A stretch of DNA of 64,000 bases from Gammaproteobacteria bacterium UBA4421 (GCA_002389675.1 DGQF01000060.1:1-64000), one strand, 5' to 3'; counted from the stretch's first letter, positions 28,369 to 37,457 are shown. The notes: generated by a model not told the origin, from the sequence alone. A program made the numbers and translations.

Positions 28369-29472
28369 CTAAATATTCTCTACTCGCGGTAAGGCTTCAA
28401 CAAGACGCGCCTCCCACTCACTCAAACTACCCAATTCCAACGCTAAATAATTCGACCGTCGATAGTAAAGGTGGCAATCAAATTCCCAGGTAAATCCCAT
28501 ACCGCCGTGCACTTGAATATTGTCCTTGGCGCACAGCTGAAAAGCTTGTGTTGCACTGACTCGCGCAGTTGCGGCCGCCAACGGCAGATCCGCCGTATTG
28601 TTCGCCAATGCCCAAGCTGCGTAATAACAGTTAGATTCAGCCAATTTTAGCGAGACAAACATGTCCGCCAACATATGTTTTATGGCCTGAAACGAACCAA
28701 TGGCACGGCCAAACGCAAAACGTTCTTGAGCGTAGGCAACTGCCATATCCAATGCCCGCTGGGCACCCCCCAATTGCTCGAATGCATACAACACCGCCGC
28801 ACGATTTTGCAGCACCTCTAGCGCGTTCCACCCCTGAGCCACTAACAGCTGAGCAGGCGCATTTTGAAAATTCACCTGCGCAACATCTCGGCTTAAATCC
28901 ACCGAATCTACATTCAACACATCAACCTGAGCGGCACGTTCAACCAAAAACAGGCTCAATTGATCACCATGTTTGGCCATCACCAGATACAAATCAGCCA
29001 CGCCGCCGTCAGTCACTACAACCTTTTTACCGCATAAGGCGCCATTGACTACCTCCGCGTGGATCTGTCCGGGCGTCAACTGCCCAACCGATTCAACCGT
29101 CGCCAGCGCCCCTTTGACCGTTCCGGCACAAATTTGCGGCAACCAATATTCTTGTTGTGCCTGCGAACCCCACAGCAAAAGTGCTTCGGCCACCAGATAT
29201 ACTGTCGAACCAAATGGCACCGGCGCGATATGCGCACCCAACTGCTGGGCCACTAAACACAATTCTGCATAACCTGCACCGGCACCACCATAACTCTCAG
29301 GGACAGCCGTACCCAAAAGCCCCATCCTCGCCAGGCCCTCCCAAACGTCTTGTGCCATACGGGGTGAACCCGTTAACACCTGCCGCACTCGATCCATACC
29401 GCAGTTGTCATCTAAATAACGTTTGACCTGATCAGCCAGCAGTTTCTGGTCATCAGAGAAATCAAAGTTCAT
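28369..29472 (-). CDS. Acyl-CoA dehydrogenase, non-catalytic (beta-like) subunit
   Basis: A 367-residue ACAD-fold protein starting at ATG 29472 (MNFDFSDDQKLLADQ), preceded by GGGGGT; an in-frame TTG at 29484 is less likely. It has the N-terminal helical domain and the C-terminal block NIQVHGGMGFTWEFDCHLYYRR, typical of FAD-binding partner subunits. The EGGT-type catalytic Glu is absent at the C-terminus. First gene of the six-gene operon running to 23491. Homodimer activity cannot be excluded. Confidence 0.9.
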   Translation of the reverse strand: MNFDFSDDQKLLADQVKRYLDDNCGMDRVRQVLTGSPRMAQDVWEGLARMGLLGTAVPESYGGAGAGYAELCLVAQQLGAHIAPVPFGSTVYLVAEALLLWGSQAQQEYWLPQICAGTVKGALATVESVGQLTPGQIHAEVVNGALCGKKVVVTDGGVADLYLVMAKHGDQLSLFLVERAAQVDVLNVDSVDLSRDVAQVNFQNAPAQLLVAQGWNALEVLQNRAAVLYAFEQLGGAQRALDMAVAYAQERFAFGRAIGSFQAIKHMLADMFVSLKLAESNCYYAAWALANNTADLPLAAATARVSATQAFQLCAKDNIQVHGGMGFTWEFDCHLYYRRSNYLALELGSLSEWEARLVEALPRVENI

Positions 29473-29545
29473 ATTTACCCCCAAAGATTAGCCATCATTA
29501 AACCGAATTTCCGGCTAAAAATGAACTGACAAGGCGGTTCCTCTT

Positions 29546-29575
29546 GCGCCTGCGCAATATTGGCCGGTCAGGCGC
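29546..29575. promoter_or_regulatory. Inverted repeat in a divergent regulatory gap
   Basis: GCGCCTG (29546-29552) and CAGGCGC (29569-29575) are perfect inverted arms separated by 16 bases, within the gap of about 190 bases between the ACAD operon and the divergent hydrolase. An operator or a leader hairpin is possible. Confidence 0.35.
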
Positions 29576-29663
29576 ACTGCAAAATCAATAGCCACCCTAT
29601 GCGACAGATGATTTTGGCGTTATCTTGTTTTTTTATTTTTTCTTGCTTAACCGCGGAGCTGCC

Positions 29664-30635
29664 ATGACCACCTGCACCAACTTCCCTCATATTACCAACC
29701 GACGCGTCACTACCAACGGGATTAAACTCAATATCGCGGAGCAGGGACAAGGCCCACTGGTGTTGTTATGTCATGGATTCCCAGAGTCTTGGTATTCTTG
29801 GCGCCACCAATTTCAACCACTGGCCGATGCTGGGTATCACGTTGTCGCACCGGATATGCGCGGTTACGGTGAATCTGATAAGCCCGAGGCGATCAACGCC
29901 TACAATCAGGTAGAGGTGGTTAACGACATTATCGGACTGATCCCCGCTTTGGGATATGAAACAGCGGTGGTATTTGGACATGATTGGGGGGCTCCAACCG
30001 CGTGGAGTTGCGCACTGAACCACCCCAACCGCATAAGCGCAGTGGGCGCTTTATCGGTTCCCTTCACCCCACGGGGCGCAGCACCCCCACTGGATACACT
30101 GCGCCAAATTTTCAAAGATCAGTTTTTTTATCAGCTGTACTTTCAAACACCGGGTCTTGCAGAAGCTGAACTGGAAGCCGACGTGCGCACTTCGCTGCGA
30201 AAGTTTTATCATATGGGGAGCGCGCAAATGGATTTGGCGAGCCTCACACCCAAACCCGCTGACGCTGACCTGTTAAGTGATCTGCCGGATCCAGAAACAA
30301 TGGGTGCTTGGTTGGATGAACAAGATTTACAGTTCTACGTCGATGAATTCACGCACAGTACGTTTCGCGGCCCCCTCAACTACTACCGAAATCACAATTT
30401 AACTTGGTCGCTAACCGAAAACGCCCCCACCGAGATTCACCAGCCTGCGCTATTTGTGGCCGGCGAACGAGATGGTGTGATCATGATGGCTGCCGAGGCC
30501 CTCAAAAGTATGCCTGGCCACGTAAAAGATCTGCGAGCTAACCAACTGATCCCGAATGTCGGTCATTGGACCCAGCAGGAGGCGCCAGAAGCCGTCAACA
30601 CGGCTTTGCTGGCGTTCCTCAATACCCTCACCTAA
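29664..30635 (+). CDS. Alpha/beta hydrolase, epoxide-hydrolase-like
   Basis: A 323-residue soluble hydrolase from ATG 29664 (MTTCTNFPHITNRR) with GGAG six bases upstream; an earlier in-frame start at 29625 would add an unlikely Phe-rich leader. HGFPESWYSW is the oxyanion HGxP block, the nucleophile is the Asp in FGHDWGAPTAW, and the catalytic His is in NVGHWTQQEAPE. These are the soluble epoxide hydrolase or haloalkane dehalogenase-like features; the Asp nucleophile argues against an esterase. It probably opens an epoxide to a diol. Its stop overlaps the convergent SDR stop by four bases. Confidence 0.88.
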   Translation: MTTCTNFPHITNRRVTTNGIKLNIAEQGQGPLVLLCHGFPESWYSWRHQFQPLADAGYHVVAPDMRGYGESDKPEAINAYNQVEVVNDIIGLIPALGYETAVVFGHDWGAPTAWSCALNHPNRISAVGALSVPFTPRGAAPPLDTLRQIFKDQFFYQLYFQTPGLAEAELEADVRTSLRKFYHMGSAQMDLASLTPKPADADLLSDLPDPETMGAWLDEQDLQFYVDEFTHSTFRGPLNYYRNHNLTWSLTENAPTEIHQPALFVAGERDGVIMMAAEALKSMPGHVKDLRANQLIPNVGHWTQQEAPEAVNTALLAFLNTLT

Positions 30636-31396
30636 CGAGGTGCAAAGCGCTGGCCACCGTCTACTCGCAAGGTCGAACCGTTCATCATTGGGCATTCAAA
30701 AATAGCAATTGCCATAGTCGCATACTCATGCGGCTGGCCCATACGGCGCGGAAAAGCCGCGTCTTTCGTCAGTTGCGCAGCGCCCTCATCCGGGATACCC
30801 GCAGTCAAACCCGTATCAAATAAACTCGGCGCAATGGTCATACAACGGATGCCGAGGTTACCCAGGTCACGCGCCATCGTCAGCGTCATGCCAGCAATAC
30901 CCGCCTTCGCCGCAGTATAGGCAACCTGGCCAATTTGACCCTCAAAAGCAGCAATTGATGCGGTGTTCAACATCACACCGCGTTCACCGTCTGCATTGGG
31001 CTCGTTTTTAGCAATATGTTCGGCAGCCAAAGTATTGATATTAAATGAGGCAATTAAATTAAGATCAATAATCCGGCGAAAATCGCTTAAGGAATGTTTG
31101 GTGCCGTCGCGCTTAAGCGTACGTTGCGCCACCCCTCCACCGGCTGTGTTGACGACAAAATGAAGCCCCCCTAGGGCTTCAACGGCTGCATCAATGACCT
31201 GCGCCATACCGTCAAAATCCATCACGTTACACGCAAAAAAATGTCCGCCCAGCGACTCTGCAACAGCGACGCCGTCAGACTGTTCTAAATCTAAAATGGC
31301 CAACTGCCCCCCACCTTCAGCAAATTTAGTCGCGGCCGCGCGACACATCCCTGATGCACCGCCGACGAAAATTGCTTTACTTGTTGCGATATCCAT
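30632..31396 (-). CDS. SDR-family oxidoreductase
   Basis: A 254-residue SDR similar to type-2 3-hydroxyacyl-CoA dehydrogenases. The cofactor loop reads GGASGMCRAAATKF, with Cys where the third Gly of GxxxGxG usually sits; small residues are tolerated there. NTAGGGVAQ gives the NAG-like motif, and YTAAKAGIAGMT the catalytic Tyr-Lys; a Ser lies in LNTASIAAFEGQ. It may oxidise a 3-hydroxyacyl-CoA or a cyclic alcohol. It follows the LEH-like gene by 24 bases in the same direction. Confidence 0.88.
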   Translation of the reverse strand: MDIATSKAIFVGGASGMCRAAATKFAEGGGQLAILDLEQSDGVAVAESLGGHFFACNVMDFDGMAQVIDAAVEALGGLHFVVNTAGGGVAQRTLKRDGTKHSLSDFRRIIDLNLIASFNINTLAAEHIAKNEPNADGERGVMLNTASIAAFEGQIGQVAYTAAKAGIAGMTLTMARDLGNLGIRCMTIAPSLFDTGLTAGIPDEGAAQLTKDAAFPRRMGQPHEYATMAIAIFECPMMNGSTLRVDGGQRFAPR

Positions 31397-31420
31397 AACT
31401 GTCTCCCCTTTTAAATCAGA

Positions 31421-31783
31421 CTAAGCCATCTGTGACGTAAACGTCGCCAGATCAAAATAATCACGCCACGCTTTTATTTTCCCTTCTTCAATCTCAAAAG
31501 TGCCCATAACCGGAATTGAAAGCCCTTTACCATTACTCATAATAAAATTGTCTATACGCTCGGTCAGCACAACGTTGCCATTTTCTGCAATGTGCAGAGT
31601 TTGCCAATCAACCTCCCGAGGCCCCATCGCGGGACCCACCGCAGCCGCAGCAGCCTTGCCGTGAATAGGCTCCATGGGGATATTGTGATAGACCACATCT
31701 TCGGTAAACGCATCCTCTACCGCAGCCCAATCCATATTGTTCCATGCCTGTATAAAATTTAAGACCACTTCCGTATTTGTCAT
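31421..31783 (-). CDS. Limonene-1,2-epoxide-hydrolase-type protein (SnoaL fold)
   Basis: A 120-residue cone-barrel protein. All five active-site residues of the Rhodococcus limonene-1,2-epoxide hydrolase have counterparts at similar spacing: Tyr32 and Asn34 in VYHNIP, Arg76 and Asp78 in TERIDNF, and Asp108 in WRDYFD. It probably adds water to an epoxide in one push-pull step. Mycobacterial relatives act on sterol-like epoxides, so a steroid substrate is equally possible. It lies between two SDR genes in a compact operon, consistent with epoxide to diol to ketone processing. Confidence 0.85.
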   Translation of the reverse strand: MTNTEVVLNFIQAWNNMDWAAVEDAFTEDVVYHNIPMEPIHGKAAAAAVGPAMGPREVDWQTLHIAENGNVVLTERIDNFIMSNGKGLSIPVMGTFEIEEGKIKAWRDYFDLATFTSQMA

Positions 31784-31811
31784 TGCAACTCCGTTTTTTT
31801 ATGAACAAGCT

Positions 31812-32633
31812 CTACGCAGGTTCGATCAAAGGGACCCAACTGGCCAGACCGTTACCGCCGTCAACCACCAAATCAGAACCATTAATATAACGCGCACCCG
31901 GCGAACAGAGAAAGACACACAGAGACGCCGTTTCATCAGCCTCGCCCAGACGCTTAGCAGGAATCTGTGCGATTGCGAGGTCCTCGTAATCCTCTTTATC
32001 CGACGCCGCAAATTCTTCCTCACGAACCCCATCTGTGCTGATAGTGCCCGGAGCTACGCAGTTGATCGTGACATTATGTCTCGCCCAATGAAAGGCGAGG
32101 CTTTTTGTTAGGTTCACAACACCCGCGCGCGCGGCCCCCGAATGCGGAAAATCAGGCGCCCCTCGGGCGTATGAATAAATGTGTACGATATTGACAATGG
32201 CGCCAAAACCACGTGCGACCATATGTCGGCCCACACGATTGGTGACATTCCAGGTGCCGTTAAGATTCAAATCCACCACCGCGCGCCAGCCATTATCAGA
32301 AATATCCAGCGGATTCGCTGGAAATTGTCCCCCTGCATTGTTAATCAGGAAATCTATTTGGCCCATTTGTTCTATGGCCTGCTCAACCAGATTATCAACC
32401 GATTCGGTATCTCTAATATTGGTCGGCACCACCAAACAGCGGCGACCTAACGCCTCTATTTCTGCTGCTGTTGACGCCAGCGCCTCCACTTGGCGACTGG
32501 CTATCACGCAGTCCGCACCCAAACGGGCAAACGCCAGCGCTATCTCGCGACCAATGCCGCGTCCACCCCCTGTAACCAGAACGGTTTTACCTAAGAATAA
32601 ATGATCTGCAAAAATTGACGTTAGGGCCGTCAT
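31812..32633 (-). CDS. SDR-family oxidoreductase
   Basis: A 273-residue classical SDR. TGGGRGIGREIALAF is the cofactor loop, INNAGGQFPAN the NAG motif; the catalytic Tyr is replaced or shifted, since the usual YxxxK region reads HSGAARAGVVNLTKS. Relatives of 2,4-dienoyl-CoA reductase show a similar variation (FPNN, GAARAG), so it may reduce a dienoyl-CoA. It ends VDGGNGLASWVP. It lies 58 bases downstream of the photolyase gene. Confidence 0.85.
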   Translation of the reverse strand: MTALTSIFADHLFLGKTVLVTGGGRGIGREIALAFARLGADCVIASRQVEALASTAAEIEALGRRCLVVPTNIRDTESVDNLVEQAIEQMGQIDFLINNAGGQFPANPLDISDNGWRAVVDLNLNGTWNVTNRVGRHMVARGFGAIVNIVHIYSYARGAPDFPHSGAARAGVVNLTKSLAFHWARHNVTINCVAPGTISTDGVREEEFAASDKEDYEDLAIAQIPAKRLGEADETASLCVFLCSPGARYINGSDLVVDGGNGLASWVPLIEPA

Positions 32634-32691
32634 AAATCTCCCCTAGTGTGCTTTAACATATTCCTATCTAACGCGCGCAAAGCCCTGCAAG

Positions 32692-34086
32692 TTAACGGTT
32701 TGCCTTGAAAAACGCCAGCGCCCGCTCGCGTGCAAAACGATGATCAACAATCGGCGCCACATATTCCGACACACCCGATAAGTGGGGTTCATAAAGATAT
32801 TTACGGGGCACATCCGCCAATTCCGGCACCCAATGTCGAGTAAATTCCCCCTCGGGATCAAATCGTTGCCCCTGTGTAGTTGGATTAAAAATTCGAAAAT
32901 AAGGCTGGGCATCTGTACCGGTAGATGCACTCCACTGCCATCCACCGTTATTCGAGGGGAAATCTCCGTCGACCAGATGTTGCATAAAATACTGCTCACC
33001 CCGTCGCCAATCAATCAATAGGTGCTTGGTAAGAAACATGGCCACCACCATGCGCAAGCGATTATGCATCCAGCCGGTTGCGTTGAGTTGCCGCATAGCG
33101 GCATCCACCAGCGGATACCCTGTTTGACCTTGCTGCCAGGCCATCCAATCGCCCGGTGCATCACGCCAAGGCAGTCGGTCGGTTTCGCGACGGAAGCCGC
33201 ATCCATAATTGACATGTGCAAACAACGCCACGACGTGGCGATAAAAATCCCGCCAAGCGATTTCGCTCAGCCATTTTTCCACACCATTGACTCGCCCACT
33301 ACCGTGCGCCATCTCCGCCCAAGCACGATGCAAACATTGGCGCACGGAGATCTTGCCAACAGCCAGATAGGCTGACAACCCGCTGGTGCCTGGCACAGCA
33401 GGTAAATCGCGAGCCTCGGGGTAATGCTGCACGCGGTCATATAAAAACTCGTCCAACTGGGCGAGCGCACAGTTCTGCGCAGCCGGCCATCGCTGCGCAT
33501 CTAAATCAGCGGCAACGCCGTCCCAGTGTGGCTTACGGCGCTCAAAGGCGAGCCCTGTATTGGCTTGCGGCTGCGGCTCCGGCAGCGGTTTTGGTGTATC
33601 GGCCACCGCAACCTGCCAGCGTTTGAAAAAAGGGCTGAAGACCGTATAGGGCTCGCCCTTAAGTGACAGCACGGAACCGGGAGCCGCCAAAACATCAGCC
33701 ACAAAACGGTGCACCCGTACTCCCAAAGACTGAAGATAGGTGGCCACCGCATCGTCCCGGGTCCGTTCATTCAACGGGTATTCGTCAATAAAATAAACCG
33801 CATCGATCTGATGACTTGCGCACAACTCTCCCAAAGCAGCTGGCACCTGCTCAAACCAAGGGGTCTCCATGATTTTCAGCGGCACGCGCAGGCGTTCCAG
33901 TTGCTGACTGAGATCGTCCAAGGCTCGCATCTGAAAAGCCAGACGCCTGTCACCCATATCGTGGCTGCGCCATTGCGCTGTGCTCACGCAATAACATGCC
34001 ACCACCGAGTCACAGGCCATCGCCTGATATAAGGCAGGATGATCCAGCGTGCGCAGATCATTTTTAAACCAAACTAAGGCAGTCAT
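32692..34086 (-). CDS. phrB: Deoxyribodipyrimidine photolyase (CPD class I)
   Basis: Light-driven repair of cyclobutane pyrimidine dimers with FADH-. At 464 residues it is full length. The N-terminal antenna domain begins ALVWFKNDLRTLDHPAL. The C-terminal catalytic domain has WLSEIAWRDFYRHV, TGWMHNRLRMVVAMFLTK and NNGGWQWSASTGTDAQPY, with FNPTTQGQRFDP near the end. It lies upstream of SDR genes with which it may share a transcript. A perfect palindrome TAAGCGCTTA overlaps its start (34086-34095). Confidence 0.95.
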   Translation of the reverse strand: MTALVWFKNDLRTLDHPALYQAMACDSVVACYCVSTAQWRSHDMGDRRLAFQMRALDDLSQQLERLRVPLKIMETPWFEQVPAALGELCASHQIDAVYFIDEYPLNERTRDDAVATYLQSLGVRVHRFVADVLAAPGSVLSLKGEPYTVFSPFFKRWQVAVADTPKPLPEPQPQANTGLAFERRKPHWDGVAADLDAQRWPAAQNCALAQLDEFLYDRVQHYPEARDLPAVPGTSGLSAYLAVGKISVRQCLHRAWAEMAHGSGRVNGVEKWLSEIAWRDFYRHVVALFAHVNYGCGFRRETDRLPWRDAPGDWMAWQQGQTGYPLVDAAMRQLNATGWMHNRLRMVVAMFLTKHLLIDWRRGEQYFMQHLVDGDFPSNNGGWQWSASTGTDAQPYFRIFNPTTQGQRFDPEGEFTRHWVPELADVPRKYLYEPHLSGVSEYVAPIVDHRFARERALAFFKANR

Positions 34087-34175
34087 AAGCGCTTATCTCA
34101 ACACGTTTTTCACGGCCCTATCGTATTCCTTTCGGTCTTTTGCGGGAACCCAAATAAGCCGGATGGTGCAATACC

Positions 34176-34201
34176 TAGCGCCCAAGCAACTATTGGCGCT
34201 A
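34176..34201. promoter_or_regulatory. Long hairpin between photolyase and a small ORF
   Basis: TAGCGCCCAA (34176-34185) pairs with TTGGCGCTA (34193-34201), nine pairs with one bulged C and a 7-base loop. It lies in the 167-base gap between the divergent photolyase and the small plus-strand gene. T-rich sequence follows on the plus strand but no clean T run, so leader structure or operator is as likely as terminator. Confidence 0.4.
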
Positions 34202-34253
34202 AACTTTTGCTTTACATTAGGGGGCCCAGCACTGGATTGGTTGAGAAAACAAG

Positions 34254-34529
34254 ATGAAAACCGACCTCGACAAACTCCTGCAAAAGAATTCGCAGCTCAA
34301 TCAGCTGGACGCCGCCAAGGTGGTAAGCCACGTACAACGGGAGCGCGAGGAATGGGTCGTAAACACGTTGATGCTCAAAGGCTATGAAGTACCCTTTAAA
34401 TACAGCAGAAAGCGCAAGTATCAAAACCTCAAAGACGCAGTCGTAAACTTAACGTACTACCCTCAAGTTGAAGAGATCGCGGGCATACCCTTTGAATTCA
34501 TGAAGGTGGTGCGTATCCGCAAAAGTTAG
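34254..34529 (+). CDS. Conserved small protein, unknown function
   Basis: A 91-residue protein I do not recognise. It is polar and basic: a coiled-coil-like start (DLDKLLQKNSQLNQLDAAKV), then EREEWVVNTLMLKGYEVPFKYSRKRKYQ, and PFEFMKVVRIRKS at the end. No signal peptide or membrane segment. The basic YSRKRKYQNL region could contact nucleic acid, but that is speculation. It stands alone between photolyase and a convergent PPOX gene; the ribosome binding site is weak. Codon use and length support a real gene. Confidence 0.65.
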   Translation: MKTDLDKLLQKNSQLNQLDAAKVVSHVQREREEWVVNTLMLKGYEVPFKYSRKRKYQNLKDAVVNLTYYPQVEEIAGIPFEFMKVVRIRKS

Positions 34530-34588
34530 CGGCAAACGAGCCAGCAAACAACACATCCGCCAAAAAAAGCATGCTCTGCTCTTGGCAA

Positions 34589-35215
34589 CTAATACAAATT
34601 ATTCTCAGCATCATCCTCAATGGCGTCTACCAGCATCGTCTGCGTCGCTGCGTCTAACGCTAAGTGGCCAGACATCATTTCTGCGAGCGTAGGCACTTTT
34701 TCTTGCGCCCTATAATCATTCTGCCAAAGCTTGGAGCGACGTAAAGCCTTGGAACAATGCCCCATCGCTTCGATTACACTGACCACAATGGCGACCTGTG
34801 GCAGTTTCCCATTCACACTAAATTGCCCCAGCACATCTGGATCTGTCGTGATCACTCCCGTGCCATTCACACGCACCGTTTCCTGCACACCCGGTATCAT
34901 AAACAAGAGGCCCAGATGCGGCTGATTAATGATGTTTATGACACTGTCCAGCCGTTTATTGCCGGGTCTTTCCGGGATAATCAGCGTTCGCTCATCGCGG
35001 ATAGCAACAAATCCAGGCGCATCTCCTCTGGGACTCACATCAGCGGATCCATCCTGTGCATGAGTCGCCAGACACAAAAAAGGCGACATCTCAATGAACG
35101 CTCGCACCGGTTGCGTCAGCGTTGGCGCGCTTTTTGCCAAAACCAGTTCATGTACCGGCTCCCCGAGAATTTCCCTCAACGCCTGTTCCGACGAAACTTG
35201 ATAATCAACACTCAC
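34589..35215 (-). CDS. PPOX-type FMN split-barrel protein (MSMEG_1061-like)
   Basis: A 208-residue flavin-binding split-barrel protein, like the pyridoxamine-5'-phosphate-oxidase-type MSMEG_1061 family. PFLCLATHAQDGSADVSPRGDAPG is the family block, followed by RPGNKRLDSVINIINQP and FMIPGVQETVRVNG. It may reduce or bind a flavin-dependent substrate. The start is GTG, overlapping the upstream gene's TGA (GTGA), so they are coupled. Substrate unknown; the flavin-binding role is inferred from the family. Confidence 0.82.
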   Translation of the reverse strand: MSVDYQVSSEQALREILGEPVHELVLAKSAPTLTQPVRAFIEMSPFLCLATHAQDGSADVSPRGDAPGFVAIRDERTLIIPERPGNKRLDSVINIINQPHLGLLFMIPGVQETVRVNGTGVITTDPDVLGQFSVNGKLPQVAIVVSVIEAMGHCSKALRRSKLWQNDYRAQEKVPTLAEMMSGHLALDAATQTMLVDAIEDDAENNLY

Positions 35216-35535
35216 AAGAAATCTCCAGAAAATTGAAAAAACAACGTACCCAGCACCAGCATACCCACCACATAGACCAAAAAATGCAAGCGAGCCCGGC
35301 GGTGACGAAGCGCGTGCCGCGCAATGGTTATGTTAGATATTTGACCTAGGCGGGCAGCATTTTTGGGCGACAAAAATACCATCGGGATCCTGAACCAAGT
35401 CGGCGAACCCAATGCTGACCAGAGGTCAGGCTCGAGTGTTTTGACCGCTTGGTAATATTGATATTCGGCAACAACACAACGCAGCATGAGAAACGCCCAG
35501 AGCAAAACCAGTGAAACTTCAATATAAACAGTCAT
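35212..35535 (-). CDS. Small membrane protein, UspB-like
   Basis: A 107-residue protein starting at ATG 35535 (MTVYIEVSLVLLWAFLMLR). It has one hydrophobic segment near the N-terminus (about 5-20) and another near the C-terminus (FLVYVVGMLVLGTLFFQF), with a basic middle. The layout resembles universal stress protein B of enteric bacteria, but similarity is moderate. Coupled to the PPOX gene by four bases. Function unknown. Confidence 0.6.
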   Translation of the reverse strand: MTVYIEVSLVLLWAFLMLRCVVAEYQYYQAVKTLEPDLWSALGSPTWFRIPMVFLSPKNAARLGQISNITIARHALRHRRARLHFLVYVVGMLVLGTLFFQFSGDFL

Positions 35536-35619
35536 GGGTATTCTCGCTTCCCGCAATGACCCTTACCAATAGACAAGGCGCCGCTTTCTATCGCAGCCTT
35601 ATGACAACCCAGCGGCTCG

Positions 35620-36315
35620 TCAGGCACAGCCGTAGTCAATATCACCCCCTAAAAATTGCACCGTTTCGTCTAACGGTGCACGCGTGGTGCGGGCCTGATT
35701 GGCCGGCGTGGCAACATTTTCAAAACCAAAGCTTAGGCCATACAACACGGTCATATCGTCTTTCAAACCGAAGGTTTCACGAACCAAATCGGGATAATGA
35801 CCCATCGTGCCCTGTGCACAAGAAGCTAGGCCATGTGCCGTCATGGCAAGCATGAGTGTTTGCGTATACATACCGATATCCGCTGCGGACTGCGCGCCAA
35901 AAATATCCTGCATACAAAAAAACGCAACATGGGGTGCGTCGAATAATTCAAAATTACGTCTACCCGCCGCCGCTCTTGCGGCTTTATCCTCCCATGCAAT
36001 GTCCATCGCGTCATATAAAACCCGGGCGCAATCGCGACGGCGTGTTTTGAAGGGATCCGTTAAACGCCCCTTGCTCTTGTGGTCCGGGTTAGACGGGATA
36101 CCCTGGCTCACCCTGCGCAAAAACTCGGCGCGCATGTCATCGCGTACCGAACCAGAGGCCACATAAACCTGCCACGGCTGCACGTTGGTGCCAGAGGGAG
36201 ACCATTGGGCAAGGTCAAAGACCGTTCTCATGAGGTCTTTAGGAACCGGTTTAGGCAAGAAACCCCTCACCGAACGGCGGTTTAACACGGCCGCATCAAA
36301 ACTCATTACTGTCAT
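35620..36315 (-). CDS. Nitroreductase-family FMN oxidoreductase
   Basis: A 231-residue nitroreductase-fold protein using FMN and NAD(P)H to reduce nitro, quinone or enone substrates. The opening AAVLNRRSVRGFLPKPVPKD and WSPSGTNVQPWQVYV form the FMN-binding start, and LASCAQGTMGHYPDLVRE is the second FMN segment. It lies 85 bases upstream of the small membrane protein gene. Start ATG 36315 or 36306. Substrate unknown. Confidence 0.88.
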   Translation of the reverse strand: MTVMSFDAAVLNRRSVRGFLPKPVPKDLMRTVFDLAQWSPSGTNVQPWQVYVASGSVRDDMRAEFLRRVSQGIPSNPDHKSKGRLTDPFKTRRRDCARVLYDAMDIAWEDKAARAAAGRRNFELFDAPHVAFFCMQDIFGAQSAADIGMYTQTLMLAMTAHGLASCAQGTMGHYPDLVRETFGLKDDMTVLYGLSFGFENVATPANQARTTRAPLDETVQFLGGDIDYGCA

Positions 36316-36396
36316 GTCTTGTCTATCGCTGGGTTGGTCCCGAATTATATCTCAGGCCCCAACGATTCCCAATGCATCTAGCGGGTATTGAGATAG

Positions 36397-37410
36397 TCAA
36401 AGGGCGCGGGCTAATTTTCCCGCTTGGCGTGAGGAAATCTCTCCTGCTGCAAAGAGGCTGGCGATCGCATCTGCCAAAGTGACCTCAACGGGGCGAAAAT
36501 GCATCCCTAAGTCCAACTCGGCACTATGCCGCTCTAGCTTCACCCAACGTGTCGCGTAAACCATACCTTCGCGTGTGACAGGCAAAGCCACCCTCAGGCG
36601 GAAAAATCGCAACCCATCAAAGGCCCGACCGATCAAGCGCATCAAGCCACCAGAGATAAATATTTTTTGCTTAGAGACGCCGGTCAGCTCAGCCAATAAA
36701 TCTGCTAGCTCGGACCAGGGCAGGAAATGCCCCCCAAGTGTAATCCGCCCTGCAGGCATATCTGCTTCGATCAACCTTAAATGTGCCGCAGCCACATCGC
36801 GCACGTCTATCCATTGGCCGCCACTGGGCATCACCGGCACATAACCTGCCAGATACGTCTTTATGCCTTGATGTGGCGCACCGCAGCCGGGGTCATCAGG
36901 GCCGATAACCGAAGACGGATAGGTAATGGAAATAGGCGCGCCAGCCGCTTGCTGGGCACGGACATAGTGCTCGCAGGCAACCTTAGACTGACCGTAGGCA
37001 CCCTGCGCGCGGCCCACTGGGGAATAACCGCTGAGCCCCTGCGCACTGCCGTCATACAGCGCGGCAACACTGGAAACGTAGATAATATGGGTTAAACCCT
37101 GATTAACCGCACTGCCAATTACCAAGCGAGTGCCGCCGATGTTCGTCTCCTGCACCGCGGGTGCGTCGCGTGGATCGACACTGACCTTCGCCGCGCAGTG
37201 GATCACACCCTGACAACCCAAAAGCGCTTGCTTGACCGCAGTTTCATCCGTGACATCACCAACCACAAATTCTTCAATACGGTTACCAAAAAGCTGCCGC
37301 ATTTTGGCTTCGCCGCGGATCAGCAAACGCACCTTATGGCCGGCGTTGAGCAGCGCCCGAACGGTGTGTGCGCCTATAAAACCGGTACCGCCGGTGACCA
37401 GCACCTGCAA
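36397..37410 (-). CDS. NAD-dependent epimerase/dehydratase (extended SDR)
   Basis: A 337-residue extended SDR similar to dihydroflavonol-4-reductase and 3-beta-hydroxysteroid dehydrogenase groups. VTGGTGFIGAHTVRALL is the Rossmann motif; YGQSKVACE provides the catalytic Tyr-x3-Lys, and ITYPSSVIGPDDPG follows. It could oxidise a 3-beta-hydroxysterol-like or reduce a ketone. The start is TTG 37410, with GTG 37404 as alternative. It lies 48 bases after the crotonase gene in the same direction. Substrate not determinable. Confidence 0.85.
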   Translation of the reverse strand: MQVLVTGGTGFIGAHTVRALLNAGHKVRLLIRGEAKMRQLFGNRIEEFVVGDVTDETAVKQALLGCQGVIHCAAKVSVDPRDAPAVQETNIGGTRLVIGSAVNQGLTHIIYVSSVAALYDGSAQGLSGYSPVGRAQGAYGQSKVACEHYVRAQQAAGAPISITYPSSVIGPDDPGCGAPHQGIKTYLAGYVPVMPSGGQWIDVRDVAAAHLRLIEADMPAGRITLGGHFLPWSELADLLAELTGVSKQKIFISGGLMRLIGRAFDGLRFFRLRVALPVTREGMVYATRWVKLERHSAELDLGMHFRPVEVTLADAIASLFAAGEISSRQAGKLARAL

Positions 37411-37457
37411 ATTAAACGACCTGTCTTGCGCGGCTTTTAAGGATCACTCAATCGCAC

